Shown piece after piece: positions 25,121-32,812 of a stretch of DNA of 64,000 nt. Source of the DNA: an uncultured Lachnospiraceae bacterium (GTDB lineage Bacteria; Bacillota; Clostridia; Lachnospirales; Lachnospiraceae); assembly GCA_947589315.1 (NCBI GenBank), contig CANPZE010000001.1, forward strand, positions 56,725-120,724, given 5' to 3'. The notes beneath the pieces are model-generated. The model did not search any database. It saw nothing but the letters and a program-made list of their open reading frames with translations, and had not been told where the DNA came from. Within the stretch, counting starts at the first letter, position 1; each line of letters begins with the position of its first letter. The position numbers and the translations under genes were made by a program.

Positions 25121-27658
25121 TTACTCAATTCCTGTATAAAAATGTCCCTTATGTCCCCGGACATCCCCCGCCAGCGCCCGGGCTGTCTCTTCCGCAGATT
25201 CTATCGTAAAATCATAGCGGAACCGGGATATTCCCATACTCTGCAAGCGTTCCCGCTCCTCCAGCAGACAGAGGGGCTCCTTCTGATAAATGAGATTATA
25301 ACAATACTTGCAGACATTGTACACTATAAATTCTCTCCCTTTTCCATCCCGTATGAGAGTCTGCCCGCCTCCCTTTCCATGGCAGCCCTCTGTATTAAAG
25401 CTTACGCACTGGGCAGACACCATCAATGGAATATGCCCGTAACAAACGGCCTCCTGCCAAGGGCATGCCGTCCTGCCTGCTGACAGCCTCCCCCATTCTT
25501 CCCCGGTCAGCTCCAGAGGGAAGGTAATCCGCCCGCAGCCCTGCTCCTGCCAGAAAGCAGCGGCCTCCCGGTTCATAACATACATCTGGCTGTCAAGGAC
25601 AATGCGGCCCGGATGGACGCCGGCCACATCCGTTAAAAATATCCAGGATTCCATATTGCGGACTAAAAAGGCGCTCAGGCGGGGATCCCGATAAAGGGAC
25701 AACGCCCCTCCTGCCTCTTCCTTCTCTGCCTGATACACTCCCTCCCGGAATATGTAAGGCATGGCCAGCCCGGCTCTCTTTCCCGCTGCGAGAATCCTTT
25801 CCACCGCCGCCTCCAGCTCCTGCCGCCCTAACAGATCCATCTTCACGTAGACCAATTGCACCCAGGGGACAGACAAGGTCTGTTCCAGCTGATCCCAGGA
25901 AGCCACGGCAACGCTTCTTGTCACATCTTCCAATTCCGCCGGTCTCTCCGTTCCTTCAGCCAAAGCTTTCCCGGGATCAGGCTCCGGCTTTCCTCTCCCG
26001 GCCTTTTTCTCCCAATCCTCTTTCCGTTCCTCCTGCCTCTTCCGCGCTCCCGCAAGTTCCAGCTTCTCCTGTAACTGAACGAAACCTTGCCGCCGGAGCC
26101 TCTTAATCTCTCCTACAGGAAGAAATAAATTCTCCCCCAGATCGATCCGGCAGGATTCCATGACAAAGGGTGTATCCCCTGTCTGCTGTAAATATTTTCT
26201 TACACTGTCCCTGTCTGCCGGCTGCTTCTCCGCCCTCTGACAGACCCCTCCAGATACCGCCGCAGAGAAAAGAGTCCCCTCCCCCGGTTGCCCGTAGGTC
26301 AGTTCCAGGAGCATAGGCTTCCCCTCCTTGGCTGTAAAACAGGCATCCACGGGAAGGGGAGGCTGGGGCAGCAGATTCTCCCGGATCCAGGACAGCAGCC
26401 GGGCGTCCCGGGTGCGATATACCAAATCCCCTGCCCGGATATTACTCCCGGGAAGGATTCTACAGGAAATCTGACAATGGGCAGGCCGGTCCTCCCCTAT
26501 CGTATATTCATATAAAGTCTGCTGCCTCCCATTGCGGAATTCCACAATATCCTGGGCATGGAGCGGCAGCGCCGTCTCATAGGCCGCCTGCCGCTTCCCG
26601 GCCTGCACTACCCGGCCTGCCAGGATTCCCCCATGCCTTGGACGAAGATGGGACAGCATACTGCCTTTTTCCTGCCCTTTTTTCTTTAGGGGAACCCCTG
26701 CCGCCCCTTCCAGATATCCCTGTGTAAAGCCGCTTCTGTTGTATAATTCCCCGAGCCTGCGCCTGTCCTCTTCCCATTCCCGGGAATGTTCCTGCAGGTA
26801 CTGGCGGTAGCCTTCCTGCCCCAGTTCCAGATAGAGATCCGTATATTTCCGATAAATATATGTAGTAAACGCAGTATATTCCGGCTTCTTCATCCGGCCC
26901 TCAATCTTAAAGGAATCCATTCCCGCCTCAATCAGTTCCCCGATATAAGATAACGCATTATTTTCTTTGGGGCTTAACAGATACTGCTCCCTTGCCTGCT
27001 TTCCCTTTCCTGCCAGCTGATAGGGCAGGCGGCAGGGCTGGGCGCACCGTCCCCGGTTGCCGCTCCGTCCTCCCAGCATGCTGCTGAACAGGCACTGTCC
27101 GGAATAACAGTAACATAAGGCCCCATGTACAAAGATCTCCAGTTCCAGATCTGTCTGCTGCCGCATAATGCCCAGTTCTTCCAGCGTCAGCTCCCGGGCG
27201 GGAACTATTCTGGTAACTCCATAGGGCTTGAGTATCTTTTCATCCACCCCCATTGTCAATGTCATCTGTGTACTGGCGTGGAGCTCCAGCCCCGGAAATT
27301 CCCGGTGGAGAAAACGCATTACCCCTACATCCTGGACAATGGCAGCATCCAGCCCAATCTCATAATAAGGGCTGATATATTGATACAGCTGCCCCTGGAG
27401 TTCTTCCTCCCGCAGCAGTGTATTTACTGTCAGATACAGCTTTTTGCCATAACGATGGCAATAACGGATCGCTTCCAGCATTCCGTCCTGCTCCGGGTTC
27501 TGGGCATAAGCCCTGGCGCCGAAACGGCTGCCTCCCATATATACGGCATCGCAGCCTGCAGCTATGGCTGCCCGCAGCCCTTCCATCGAACCGGCGGGAG
27601 CCAGAATCTCCGGCCGCTTCCTTTCACTGATCCCTCTTGTCCTCTCACAAGCCTGCAT
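25121..27658 (-). CDS. U32 family protein (RlhA/TrhP-type RNA hydroxylation factor)
   Basis: An 845-residue peptidase-U32 family protein. The N-terminal domain opens PEILAPAGSMEGLRAAI, has GADAVYMGG-like GCDAVYMGGSRFGARA, the family E-x-F-x-H-G motif in EIFVHGALCYCYSGQC, and SGNRGRCAQPCR with cluster-type cysteines. A DUF3656-like middle part and a second TIM-like half with cysteines (YNVCKYC) follow, as in RlhA of E. coli, which hydroxylates 23S rRNA. Real protease activity is doubtful for the family. About residues 550-595 form a charged, low-complexity linker. I chose the ATG at 27658, seven bases after GAGGTGAG, over an in-frame GTG at 27670. Specific RNA target unknown. Confidence 0.82.
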   Translation of the reverse strand: MQACERTRGISERKRPEILAPAGSMEGLRAAIAAGCDAVYMGGSRFGARAYAQNPEQDGMLEAIRYCHRYGKKLYLTVNTLLREEELQGQLYQYISPYYEIGLDAAIVQDVGVMRFLHREFPGLELHASTQMTLTMGVDEKILKPYGVTRIVPARELTLEELGIMRQQTDLELEIFVHGALCYCYSGQCLFSSMLGGRSGNRGRCAQPCRLPYQLAGKGKQAREQYLLSPKENNALSYIGELIEAGMDSFKIEGRMKKPEYTAFTTYIYRKYTDLYLELGQEGYRQYLQEHSREWEEDRRRLGELYNRSGFTQGYLEGAAGVPLKKKGQEKGSMLSHLRPRHGGILAGRVVQAGKRQAAYETALPLHAQDIVEFRNGRQQTLYEYTIGEDRPAHCQISCRILPGSNIRAGDLVYRTRDARLLSWIRENLLPQPPLPVDACFTAKEGKPMLLELTYGQPGEGTLFSAAVSGGVCQRAEKQPADRDSVRKYLQQTGDTPFVMESCRIDLGENLFLPVGEIKRLRRQGFVQLQEKLELAGARKRQEERKEDWEKKAGRGKPEPDPGKALAEGTERPAELEDVTRSVAVASWDQLEQTLSVPWVQLVYVKMDLLGRQELEAAVERILAAGKRAGLAMPYIFREGVYQAEKEEAGGALSLYRDPRLSAFLVRNMESWIFLTDVAGVHPGRIVLDSQMYVMNREAAAFWQEQGCGRITFPLELTGEEWGRLSAGRTACPWQEAVCYGHIPLMVSAQCVSFNTEGCHGKGGGQTLIRDGKGREFIVYNVCKYCYNLIYQKEPLCLLEERERLQSMGISRFRYDFTIESAEETARALAGDVRGHKGHFYTGIE

Positions 27659-27682
27659 CCCCTTACTCACCTCAAATAACGA

Positions 27683-27705
27683 GGGGGACTGAAAAAACAG
27701 CCCCC
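27683..27705. terminator. GC-rich hairpin between zapA-like gene and U32 gene
   Basis: On the minus strand GGGGGCTG and CAGTCCCCC pair around a T6 loop. No long T tract follows on either strand, so it may be an attenuator, an mRNA stabiliser or a weak terminator. Confidence 0.45.
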
Positions 27706-27715
27706 TTCTTGTCTT

Positions 27716-28213
27716 TTATCCTTTTTTCTGCCCGGAACCATTGTCTGCCTTCCTGTAGTTGCGGCGCCCTCCGTTCTTATTGTCCCGGGTGGCCGCCGCT
27801 TCCGTATCTCCCACAGGACGCTCCAGCTCCGCTTCCAGACGGATCATCTGGTTCCTGGATTCCTCACAGAGCTGTTTCTGCTCTGCCAGCTCTTTCTCCA
27901 GCTCTTCTATCCTGGTCTGACGATCGATCAGTTCATGCTTCATTTCAAAAAGCTCTTTTTCCAGATCCTCTGTCTGCTGCTGCAGTTCCCCGGCCTGTTC
28001 CCGGGCCTTATAATAATCGTCCGTCAGATTAATGGCCAGCAGGATATTTTTCATGTCCGTATCCAGACGGCTATAACCCTCCTGCTGCTTAAATTCTGTA
28101 TATTTTTCATTGATATGGTTGGCAATCTGCTGCAGATATTCGTTGCTCTCATATCCGCATAGCGTATACTGATTCCCATTAATGACTACTTCCACAGCAT
28201 TCTTCGTGTTCAT
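27716..28213 (-). CDS. zapA: ZapA-like cell division protein
   Basis: About 165 residues. The N-terminal 90 residues match ZapA: EVVINGNQYTLCGYESNEYL, an AxxINEKY helix and ALNLTDDYYKA-like LAINLTDDYYKAREQ. A long coiled coil follows (residues about 80-135, rich in E, Q, L), then a basic, disordered tail. ZapA bundles FtsZ filaments at the division site. Length is greater than Gram-negative ZapA (about 110) but usual for clostridia. The start is uncertain: ATG at 28213 begins the conserved part, while an ATG four codons earlier (28225) lies only two bases from GGAAAGGAA. It follows the DivIVA-like gene, consistent with a division gene group. Confidence 0.82.
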   Translation of the reverse strand: MNTKNAVEVVINGNQYTLCGYESNEYLQQIANHINEKYTEFKQQEGYSRLDTDMKNILLAINLTDDYYKAREQAGELQQQTEDLEKELFEMKHELIDRQTRIEELEKELAEQKQLCEESRNQMIRLEAELERPVGDTEAAATRDNKNGGRRNYRKADNGSGQKKG

Positions 28214-28264
28214 TCCACTGACCATTTCCTTTCCGATCCAGATTCTATTCTGTCTCAGGTAAAA

Positions 28265-28879
28265 TTATTCCTCTTCCTCCGGGCTGTCCTCCTCCGGATA
28301 TTCCTCTTCCGGATAGGCAGCGTCTTCCCCCGGCGCCTCCTCTGGTATCAGTTCCTCTTTATTCTGCTGGATCACTTCCAGATAACCCTGGAGATTCTTT
28401 TCCAACCGCTGGGAATTCCTCATTGTGCTATCATAAGCCTCTACAATGATCTTCTCCACCATTTCCAACAGATCCTTGGTATAATAGAGTGCGCCGTTTC
28501 CAATCTCCTCAGCCTGCGCTCTTGCGTTGGCAATGATCCGGTCTGCCTCTTCATTCGCATTCTGCACTGTAACCTCAGCCTGCTGGTATGCCTCCTGCAT
28601 GATCGTATGCTCTTCTACCAGGGCCTTATACTGCTCCTGGGCATCCGACAGGATCGCAGCCGCCTTGCTTTCCGCATCCTCCAGAATCGCATCTCTTTGC
28701 TTCAGCATTTTCTGATAGCGTTTGATCTCCTCCGGCACATCCCTCTGCAGATCGTCTAATAGATCATACAATTCATTTTTCGGGACTACTACCTTGGTGG
28801 TAGATAAATGCTGCATCTTGCAGCTCTCTACAAAGCTGTAGATATCATCGATCTTCTGTTCAATTCTACTTGACTGCAT
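28265..28879 (-). CDS. DivIVA / V-ATPase subunit H-like coiled-coil protein
   Basis: A 204-residue soluble protein, mostly one long coiled coil (about residues 45-165) with repeats of A, E, Q and I typical of the clostridial proteins annotated as vacuolar ATPase subunit H-like or DivIVA-like. A very acidic tail ends the protein, with PEEE/PEED repeats (about 178-204). There is no V-ATPase operon here, so a division or cell-pole role beside zapA is more plausible than an ATPase role. AGGAGAGG precedes the ATG. It lies 21 bases after coaD. Function not demonstrated. Confidence 0.7.
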   Translation of the reverse strand: MQSSRIEQKIDDIYSFVESCKMQHLSTTKVVVPKNELYDLLDDLQRDVPEEIKRYQKMLKQRDAILEDAESKAAAILSDAQEQYKALVEEHTIMQEAYQQAEVTVQNANEEADRIIANARAQAEEIGNGALYYTKDLLEMVEKIIVEAYDSTMRNSQRLEKNLQGYLEVIQQNKEELIPEEAPGEDAAYPEEEYPEEDSPEEEE

Positions 28880-28900
28880 AAGTACCTCTCCTATCTGCCC

Positions 28901-29380
28901 TTAAGTATTTAACTTCTCCTTCATATAACCCGCTACGCAAGCGGGAACCATCTGAGATATATCCCCCTGATACCGTAACAGCTCTTTGACGCCGCTGGAA
29001 CTGATATAGGAATATTCTGGCGCCGTGGCCAAAAATACCGTGTCTGCCTTGCGGTTCAGACGATAATTGGCCTGGGCCAATGGCAATTCATATTCATAAT
29101 CCGCCGGGGTACGGAGCCCCCGGACGATCACATCTGCTTCCATCCTGTCTACAAAATCTATTAAAAGCCCGTCAAAGGACGCCACCTGCACATTTGGTAT
29201 ATCGCCGGTAACCTGTTCCAATAGCCCGATCCGTTCCTCTGTAGTCAGCAGCGGTTCCTTCCCGCTGTTGACCAGCACTCCCAGAACCAGCTCATCAAAA
29301 ATCTCCGCAGCCCTCCGGATCAGATCCACATGGCCATTCGTCACCGGATCAAAGCTTCCCGGAAATACGGCTCTGCTCAT
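28901..29380 (-). CDS. coaD: Phosphopantetheine adenylyltransferase
   Basis: A 159-residue nucleotidyltransferase that makes dephospho-CoA from phosphopantetheine and ATP. The family opening AVFPGSFDPVTNGHVDLI contains the H-x-x-H-like TNGH site; VRGLRTPADYEYELPLAQANY and the ATP-site YSYISSSGVKEL are intact. Length is exactly that of the family. The ATG at 29380 has GGAGG five bases upstream; a further in-frame ATG four codons earlier is less good. It follows rsmD, a common bacterial pair. Confidence 0.97.
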   Translation of the reverse strand: MSRAVFPGSFDPVTNGHVDLIRRAAEIFDELVLGVLVNSGKEPLLTTEERIGLLEQVTGDIPNVQVASFDGLLIDFVDRMEADVIVRGLRTPADYEYELPLAQANYRLNRKADTVFLATAPEYSYISSSGVKELLRYQGDISQMVPACVAGYMKEKLNT

Positions 29381-29416
29381 AGGTTCCTCCATTCCTTGCC
29401 AAATCCTTCTCTCTAT

Positions 29417-29968
29417 CTATACCCTTAAGAATACATGGCGGTTGGATTTATATTCTTTCACTCTCTCCATAGTACAGGCAAGCGATTCCATCCATGCGAT
29501 ATCAGTCTCTAAAGAGGTCTCTACAACGATCAGGGTCCCCTCCTTCACCAGAATGGAGTCCAGGAGCCGGGGCAGCACCTTTTCTTCCCAGCCTGCTCCG
29601 TATGGGGGATCCATAAATACAATATCAAAGGGCCGCCCGGTCAGTTCCAGCCTTCTTAATGCCTGCAACACATCCATCGCCATCACCTGGGATACCTGGG
29701 TAAAATGGGTATGATGAATATTTTCCTTAATGCACCTGACTGCCTCCCTGTCATTATCTACCATGACCGCTTCCAACGCCCCGCGGCTCAGAGCCTCTAT
29801 CCCAATTCCCCCGCTCCCACTAAACAGATCCAAGAACCGTGCGCCCGGCACTTCCGCCTGAAGAATATTGAACAGGGTTTCTTTGATTTTGTCCGAAGTG
29901 GGCCTAGTATGCTTCCCAGACGGCGTAACCAGCTGCAGTCTTCTGGCCGTCCCTGCAATCACCCGCAT
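29417..29968 (-). CDS. rsmD: 16S rRNA (guanine966-N2)-methyltransferase
   Basis: A 183-residue SAM-dependent methyltransferase. It opens MRVIAGTARRLQL, and has RPTSDKIKETLFNIL, SAM motif FLDLFSGSGGIGIEALSRGA and the catalytic DPPY in IVFMDPPYGAGW. These are diagnostic of RsmD. The ATG at 29968 has AGGAGG six bases upstream; 21 upstream codons that stay open were rejected. It is directly before coaD. Confidence 0.96.
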   Translation of the reverse strand: MRVIAGTARRLQLVTPSGKHTRPTSDKIKETLFNILQAEVPGARFLDLFSGSGGIGIEALSRGALEAVMVDNDREAVRCIKENIHHTHFTQVSQVMAMDVLQALRRLELTGRPFDIVFMDPPYGAGWEEKVLPRLLDSILVKEGTLIVVETSLETDIAWMESLACTMERVKEYKSNRHVFLRV

Positions 29969-30052
29969 AATCTTCCTCCTGTTGATGCTGTCACTATTGT
30001 GTATTGTAGCACATTCCCTCCTGCACTGCAAATACTAGATGGATACTCTTTT

Positions 30053-30865
30053 TTACTGAAGCTGCCTCACTAACTGCCGGATTTCCTCCCAGTCTCCACC
30101 ATTGGCAACATACATCTTCTCATACCTCTCCCCATCCCTTTTTCTCCCCAGCAGGATATTGGCTGCAGCGGCAGCCTTGATAGCGCCTGACTGTCCCGAA
30201 TCCAGCTGAAGAGCCAGCAAGGCGGTTTCCAATGCCTTCTCAGGCTTCCCTATATACAAATAACACACTGCCAGATTATTATATGCGACACCGTTATGAG
30301 GCTCCAGGGCGACAGCCTTCTGATAAGCGCGCAGGGCATCCTCCTGCCTTCCCGCCTTCTCATAATCCACTCCCAGATTGGACCATACCAGCGCATTCTC
30401 CTGATCCCTTTCCAGAATACTCTCATAGACCGCTATCGCTTCTTCATAGCGTCCTGTCTCCTCCATGCACAAGGCTTCAAAAAGCCCTACTGCACAGCGC
30501 TCCGCTGCAGTCATCCCGTACTGCCCGCATTTCTTCCGAAGGCTCGACAGCAGGCCCTCTGCCTTCGCATAATAGTCTCTGTTGTAATAATCTATCGCTT
30601 TCAAGAGCATACGGCGTTTCCTTTTGTCATGAGAAAAGGCGTCTCCCAGAATATCTTTATACGTATTTTGATACCTTCGATATGAGCCCAGAAAATTCTC
30701 CCTGTAGATCCCACAGGTTATCGCTATAGATCCTGCCAATACGATCAGGATCTGCAGGTCACGGACAGGGTGGCTCTCTCCAGAATAAAAAATATCATAT
30801 GCCAACAGGGCTCCTCCCCCGGCTGCTAAAATCCCATTTAATAAATATATCAGAAAATTCTGCAT
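30053..30865 (-). CDS. Membrane-anchored TPR protein
   Basis: A 270-residue protein with two N-terminal hydrophobic segments (about residues 4-25 and 37-53), then a helical region with three to four tetratricopeptide repeats between about 85 and 240. Clear repeat signatures are ALVWSNLGVDYEKAGRQEDA and GVAYNNLAVCYLYIGKPEKA. TPRs mediate protein contacts; partners are unknown. It lies between the AAA ATPase and rsmD, with 36 bases after the ATPase, so possibly cotranscribed with it. I recognise no closer family. Confidence 0.8.
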   Translation of the reverse strand: MQNFLIYLLNGILAAGGGALLAYDIFYSGESHPVRDLQILIVLAGSIAITCGIYRENFLGSYRRYQNTYKDILGDAFSHDKRKRRMLLKAIDYYNRDYYAKAEGLLSSLRKKCGQYGMTAAERCAVGLFEALCMEETGRYEEAIAVYESILERDQENALVWSNLGVDYEKAGRQEDALRAYQKAVALEPHNGVAYNNLAVCYLYIGKPEKALETALLALQLDSGQSGAIKAAAAANILLGRKRDGERYEKMYVANGGDWEEIRQLVRQLQ

Positions 30866-30901
30866 CCCTCTGCATAGTCCTTTCAGATATCTTTCTCCAG
30901 A

Positions 30902-32746
30902 TCATATCCGGACATCTTCAGCAGTCAACGTCATAAGGGCTTCCCGGTCAGGCGCTTCCAGCTCCACCAGGCGGTTGGCCTGATTAGTCACAATCTTCTC
31001 AAATACGTTTCGGATCCCTCTGGCATTACCAAACTCCTGCCATTGCTCTTCTGTCATTTCTTCCAGCTGCTCTTCTACCCGCTTCCGGGCCTGCTCCTCC
31101 AAATGCAGCCCCGCCTTCCCTGCCATCACGTCTAAAATATCTAACAGTTCCTTAATACTGTAGTCCGCAAAGGCAATAAATTTGTTAAAGCGGGAGATCA
31201 GCCCTGTATTGCTCTTTAAGAACACCTGCATCTCTTCCGTATATCCGGCTACGATCACTACCAGATCATCCCGATAGTCTTCCATCAGCTTCACCAGAGT
31301 ATCTACCGCCTCAGAACCAAAATCATTGCCGATCTCTTTATTCACCAGAGAGTAGGCCTCATCAATGAACAGAACGCCTCCTACAGCCTGCTCCACTACT
31401 TCCCTCACATTAATCGCCGTCTGTCCCACATAACCGGCCACCAGGCCGGAACGGTCCGTCTCGATCAGGTTTCCCTCAGAAAGGACGCCCAGTTCCTTAT
31501 AGATCTTTGCCACCAGCCTTGCCACGGTAGTCTTTCCTGTACCGGGACTCCCTGTAAATACCATGTGGTAGGACATATCCATAGTAGGCATATTCATAGC
31601 CTCCCGCAATTTGCGGATTTTAATGAGATTGATCAGAGAACGGATCTCCTCTTTCACGTTATCCAATCCCACCAGGCCATTCAATTCCTCCAGAAGCTCC
31701 TTCATCCGCTTCTCCTGAGCTTCCTTTTCTGCGCGCTCCCGCTCCTGGATCCTCTTCTTTACCTTCTGGAATTCTTCTCTGGCCAGAGCCTCCTCCCGGG
31801 CGATCCTCTCCTTTTCCTCCTGCTCTGCCTTTCGCCTCTGTTCTTCGAGCCGCTGTTCTTCTTCAATCCGCTGTTCTTCTTTCAGGCGTTGTTCCTCTTC
31901 AATCCGCTGTTCCTCTTCGAGCCGTTGTTCCTCTTCCAGCCGTTTCTGTTCTTCCAGACTGCGCTTTTCTCTCCGCTGGGATTCCAAACGCTGCTGTTCC
32001 AGCTCTCTGCGCCCCTCTTCCTTCTTCTGCCGCTCGAGCCAGGATTGCCGCGCCTGCTCCGCCTTCTGCTGCTTTCTTTTCCTTGGGTGCTTTTTCTCCT
32101 CCTTAAGCCCTGCCTTCTCAGCTTCTGCCAAGGAGGGCGCCTTCTCCTCCCGGATCTGCTGGCACAGCCACACGACTTCACTTTCTATCTTATCGCCGCT
32201 AAGCTTGCGGAACAGATAACGGGCATTCACCTCTTCCCCGAATTGAAGAAAGTTACTGATCTTATTATAATATTCCTGGATAAACTGATTCACCCGCGCA
32301 TCCTTCCCATCATTGAGATAGGCCATGCAAAGGAGAATGTTCAGAAAGGCATCCAGAAAAGAGGCCGACAGATTTCCCGCCCTCTCCCTATCATATACAC
32401 CGCACAGCTGTAACAGGATGGGCGGCAGCGCCCCTACTTTCTTCCCATATGCTATGGCTTCCTCCGGCAAGTCTCCCTCTCTGGGGATCTCCAGGGGATT
32501 GGTGTCCGTTACGATCAGCAGGAAATCCCGCTGATTATCCAGAATCCTTCCGCAATGCATTGCGAGGTTTAAGAGAACAGACTGCACATAGGTATCCAGA
32601 ACCTGGACGCTGGACTGCTTCATCACCTGTTCCGCCTGCTCCCAGAAGCCTTCTTTTTCCAGCCTGTTGCAGTAGGATACCAGCTTCTCATAATTGCTGC
32701 GGCCAATCTGCACCAGCTTTTCATCGGAATACAACAAATGGCCCAT
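30902..32746 (-). CDS. SpoVK/CbbX-type AAA ATPase with helical N-domain and Glu-rich repeat stalk
   Basis: A 614-residue protein in three parts. Residues 1 to about 205 are a helical domain I do not recognise. About 210-350 is a highly charged coiled coil with six near-identical hexapeptides (RLEEEQ/RIEEEQ). The rest is an AAA+ domain of the CbbX/SpoVK type: LNGLVGLDNVKEEI, Walker A FTGSPGTGKTTVARL, VAGYVGQTA, Walker B GVLFIDEAYSLV and the RFNKFI arginine finger region. CbbX-type AAAs remodel target proteins; SpoVK is sporulation-linked. AAGGAG lies six bases before the ATG. The stalk may set the distance between the N-domain and the ring. Target unknown. Confidence 0.85.
   Translation of the reverse strand: MGHLLYSDEKLVQIGRSNYEKLVSYCNRLEKEGFWEQAEQVMKQSSVQVLDTYVQSVLLNLAMHCGRILDNQRDFLLIVTDTNPLEIPREGDLPEEAIAYGKKVGALPPILLQLCGVYDRERAGNLSASFLDAFLNILLCMAYLNDGKDARVNQFIQEYYNKISNFLQFGEEVNARYLFRKLSGDKIESEVVWLCQQIREEKAPSLAEAEKAGLKEEKKHPRKRKQQKAEQARQSWLERQKKEEGRRELEQQRLESQRREKRSLEEQKRLEEEQRLEEEQRIEEEQRLKEEQRIEEEQRLEEQRRKAEQEEKERIAREEALAREEFQKVKKRIQERERAEKEAQEKRMKELLEELNGLVGLDNVKEEIRSLINLIKIRKLREAMNMPTMDMSYHMVFTGSPGTGKTTVARLVAKIYKELGVLSEGNLIETDRSGLVAGYVGQTAINVREVVEQAVGGVLFIDEAYSLVNKEIGNDFGSEAVDTLVKLMEDYRDDLVVIVAGYTEEMQVFLKSNTGLISRFNKFIAFADYSIKELLDILDVMAGKAGLHLEEQARKRVEEQLEEMTEEQWQEFGNARGIRNVFEKIVTNQANRLVELEAPDREALMTLTAEDVRI
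31840..31946. repeat. 18-bp tandem repeat coding for Glu-rich hexapeptides
   Basis: Six imperfect 18-base units in the AAA ATPase gene, encoding RLEEEQ, RLEEEQ, RIEEEQ, RLKEEQ, RIEEEQ and RLEEQ. Being in frame, expansion or contraction would lengthen or shorten the coiled coil by about one and a half helical turns per unit. Confidence 0.85.
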
Positions 32747-32812
32747 AGTTCTCTCCTTTCCTCACAAATAGAATACATTCATTTTACTATGATTCCCCCT
32801 AAATGAAAAGTC

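Noticed and set aside
25121..27658. U32 protein as a secreted collagenase
   Set aside because: No signal peptide. Cysteine-rich segments and the DUF3656-like arrangement fit RNA hydroxylation factors of the RlhA/TrhP group.
28265..28879. Subunit of a V-type ATPase
   Set aside because: Only coiled-coil similarity supports this. No other ATPase subunits are present and the neighbours are cell division and coenzyme A genes.
31840..31946. CRISPR-like repeat
   Set aside because: Units are 18 bases with no spacers and are in frame inside the AAA ATPase, coding for a coiled coil.
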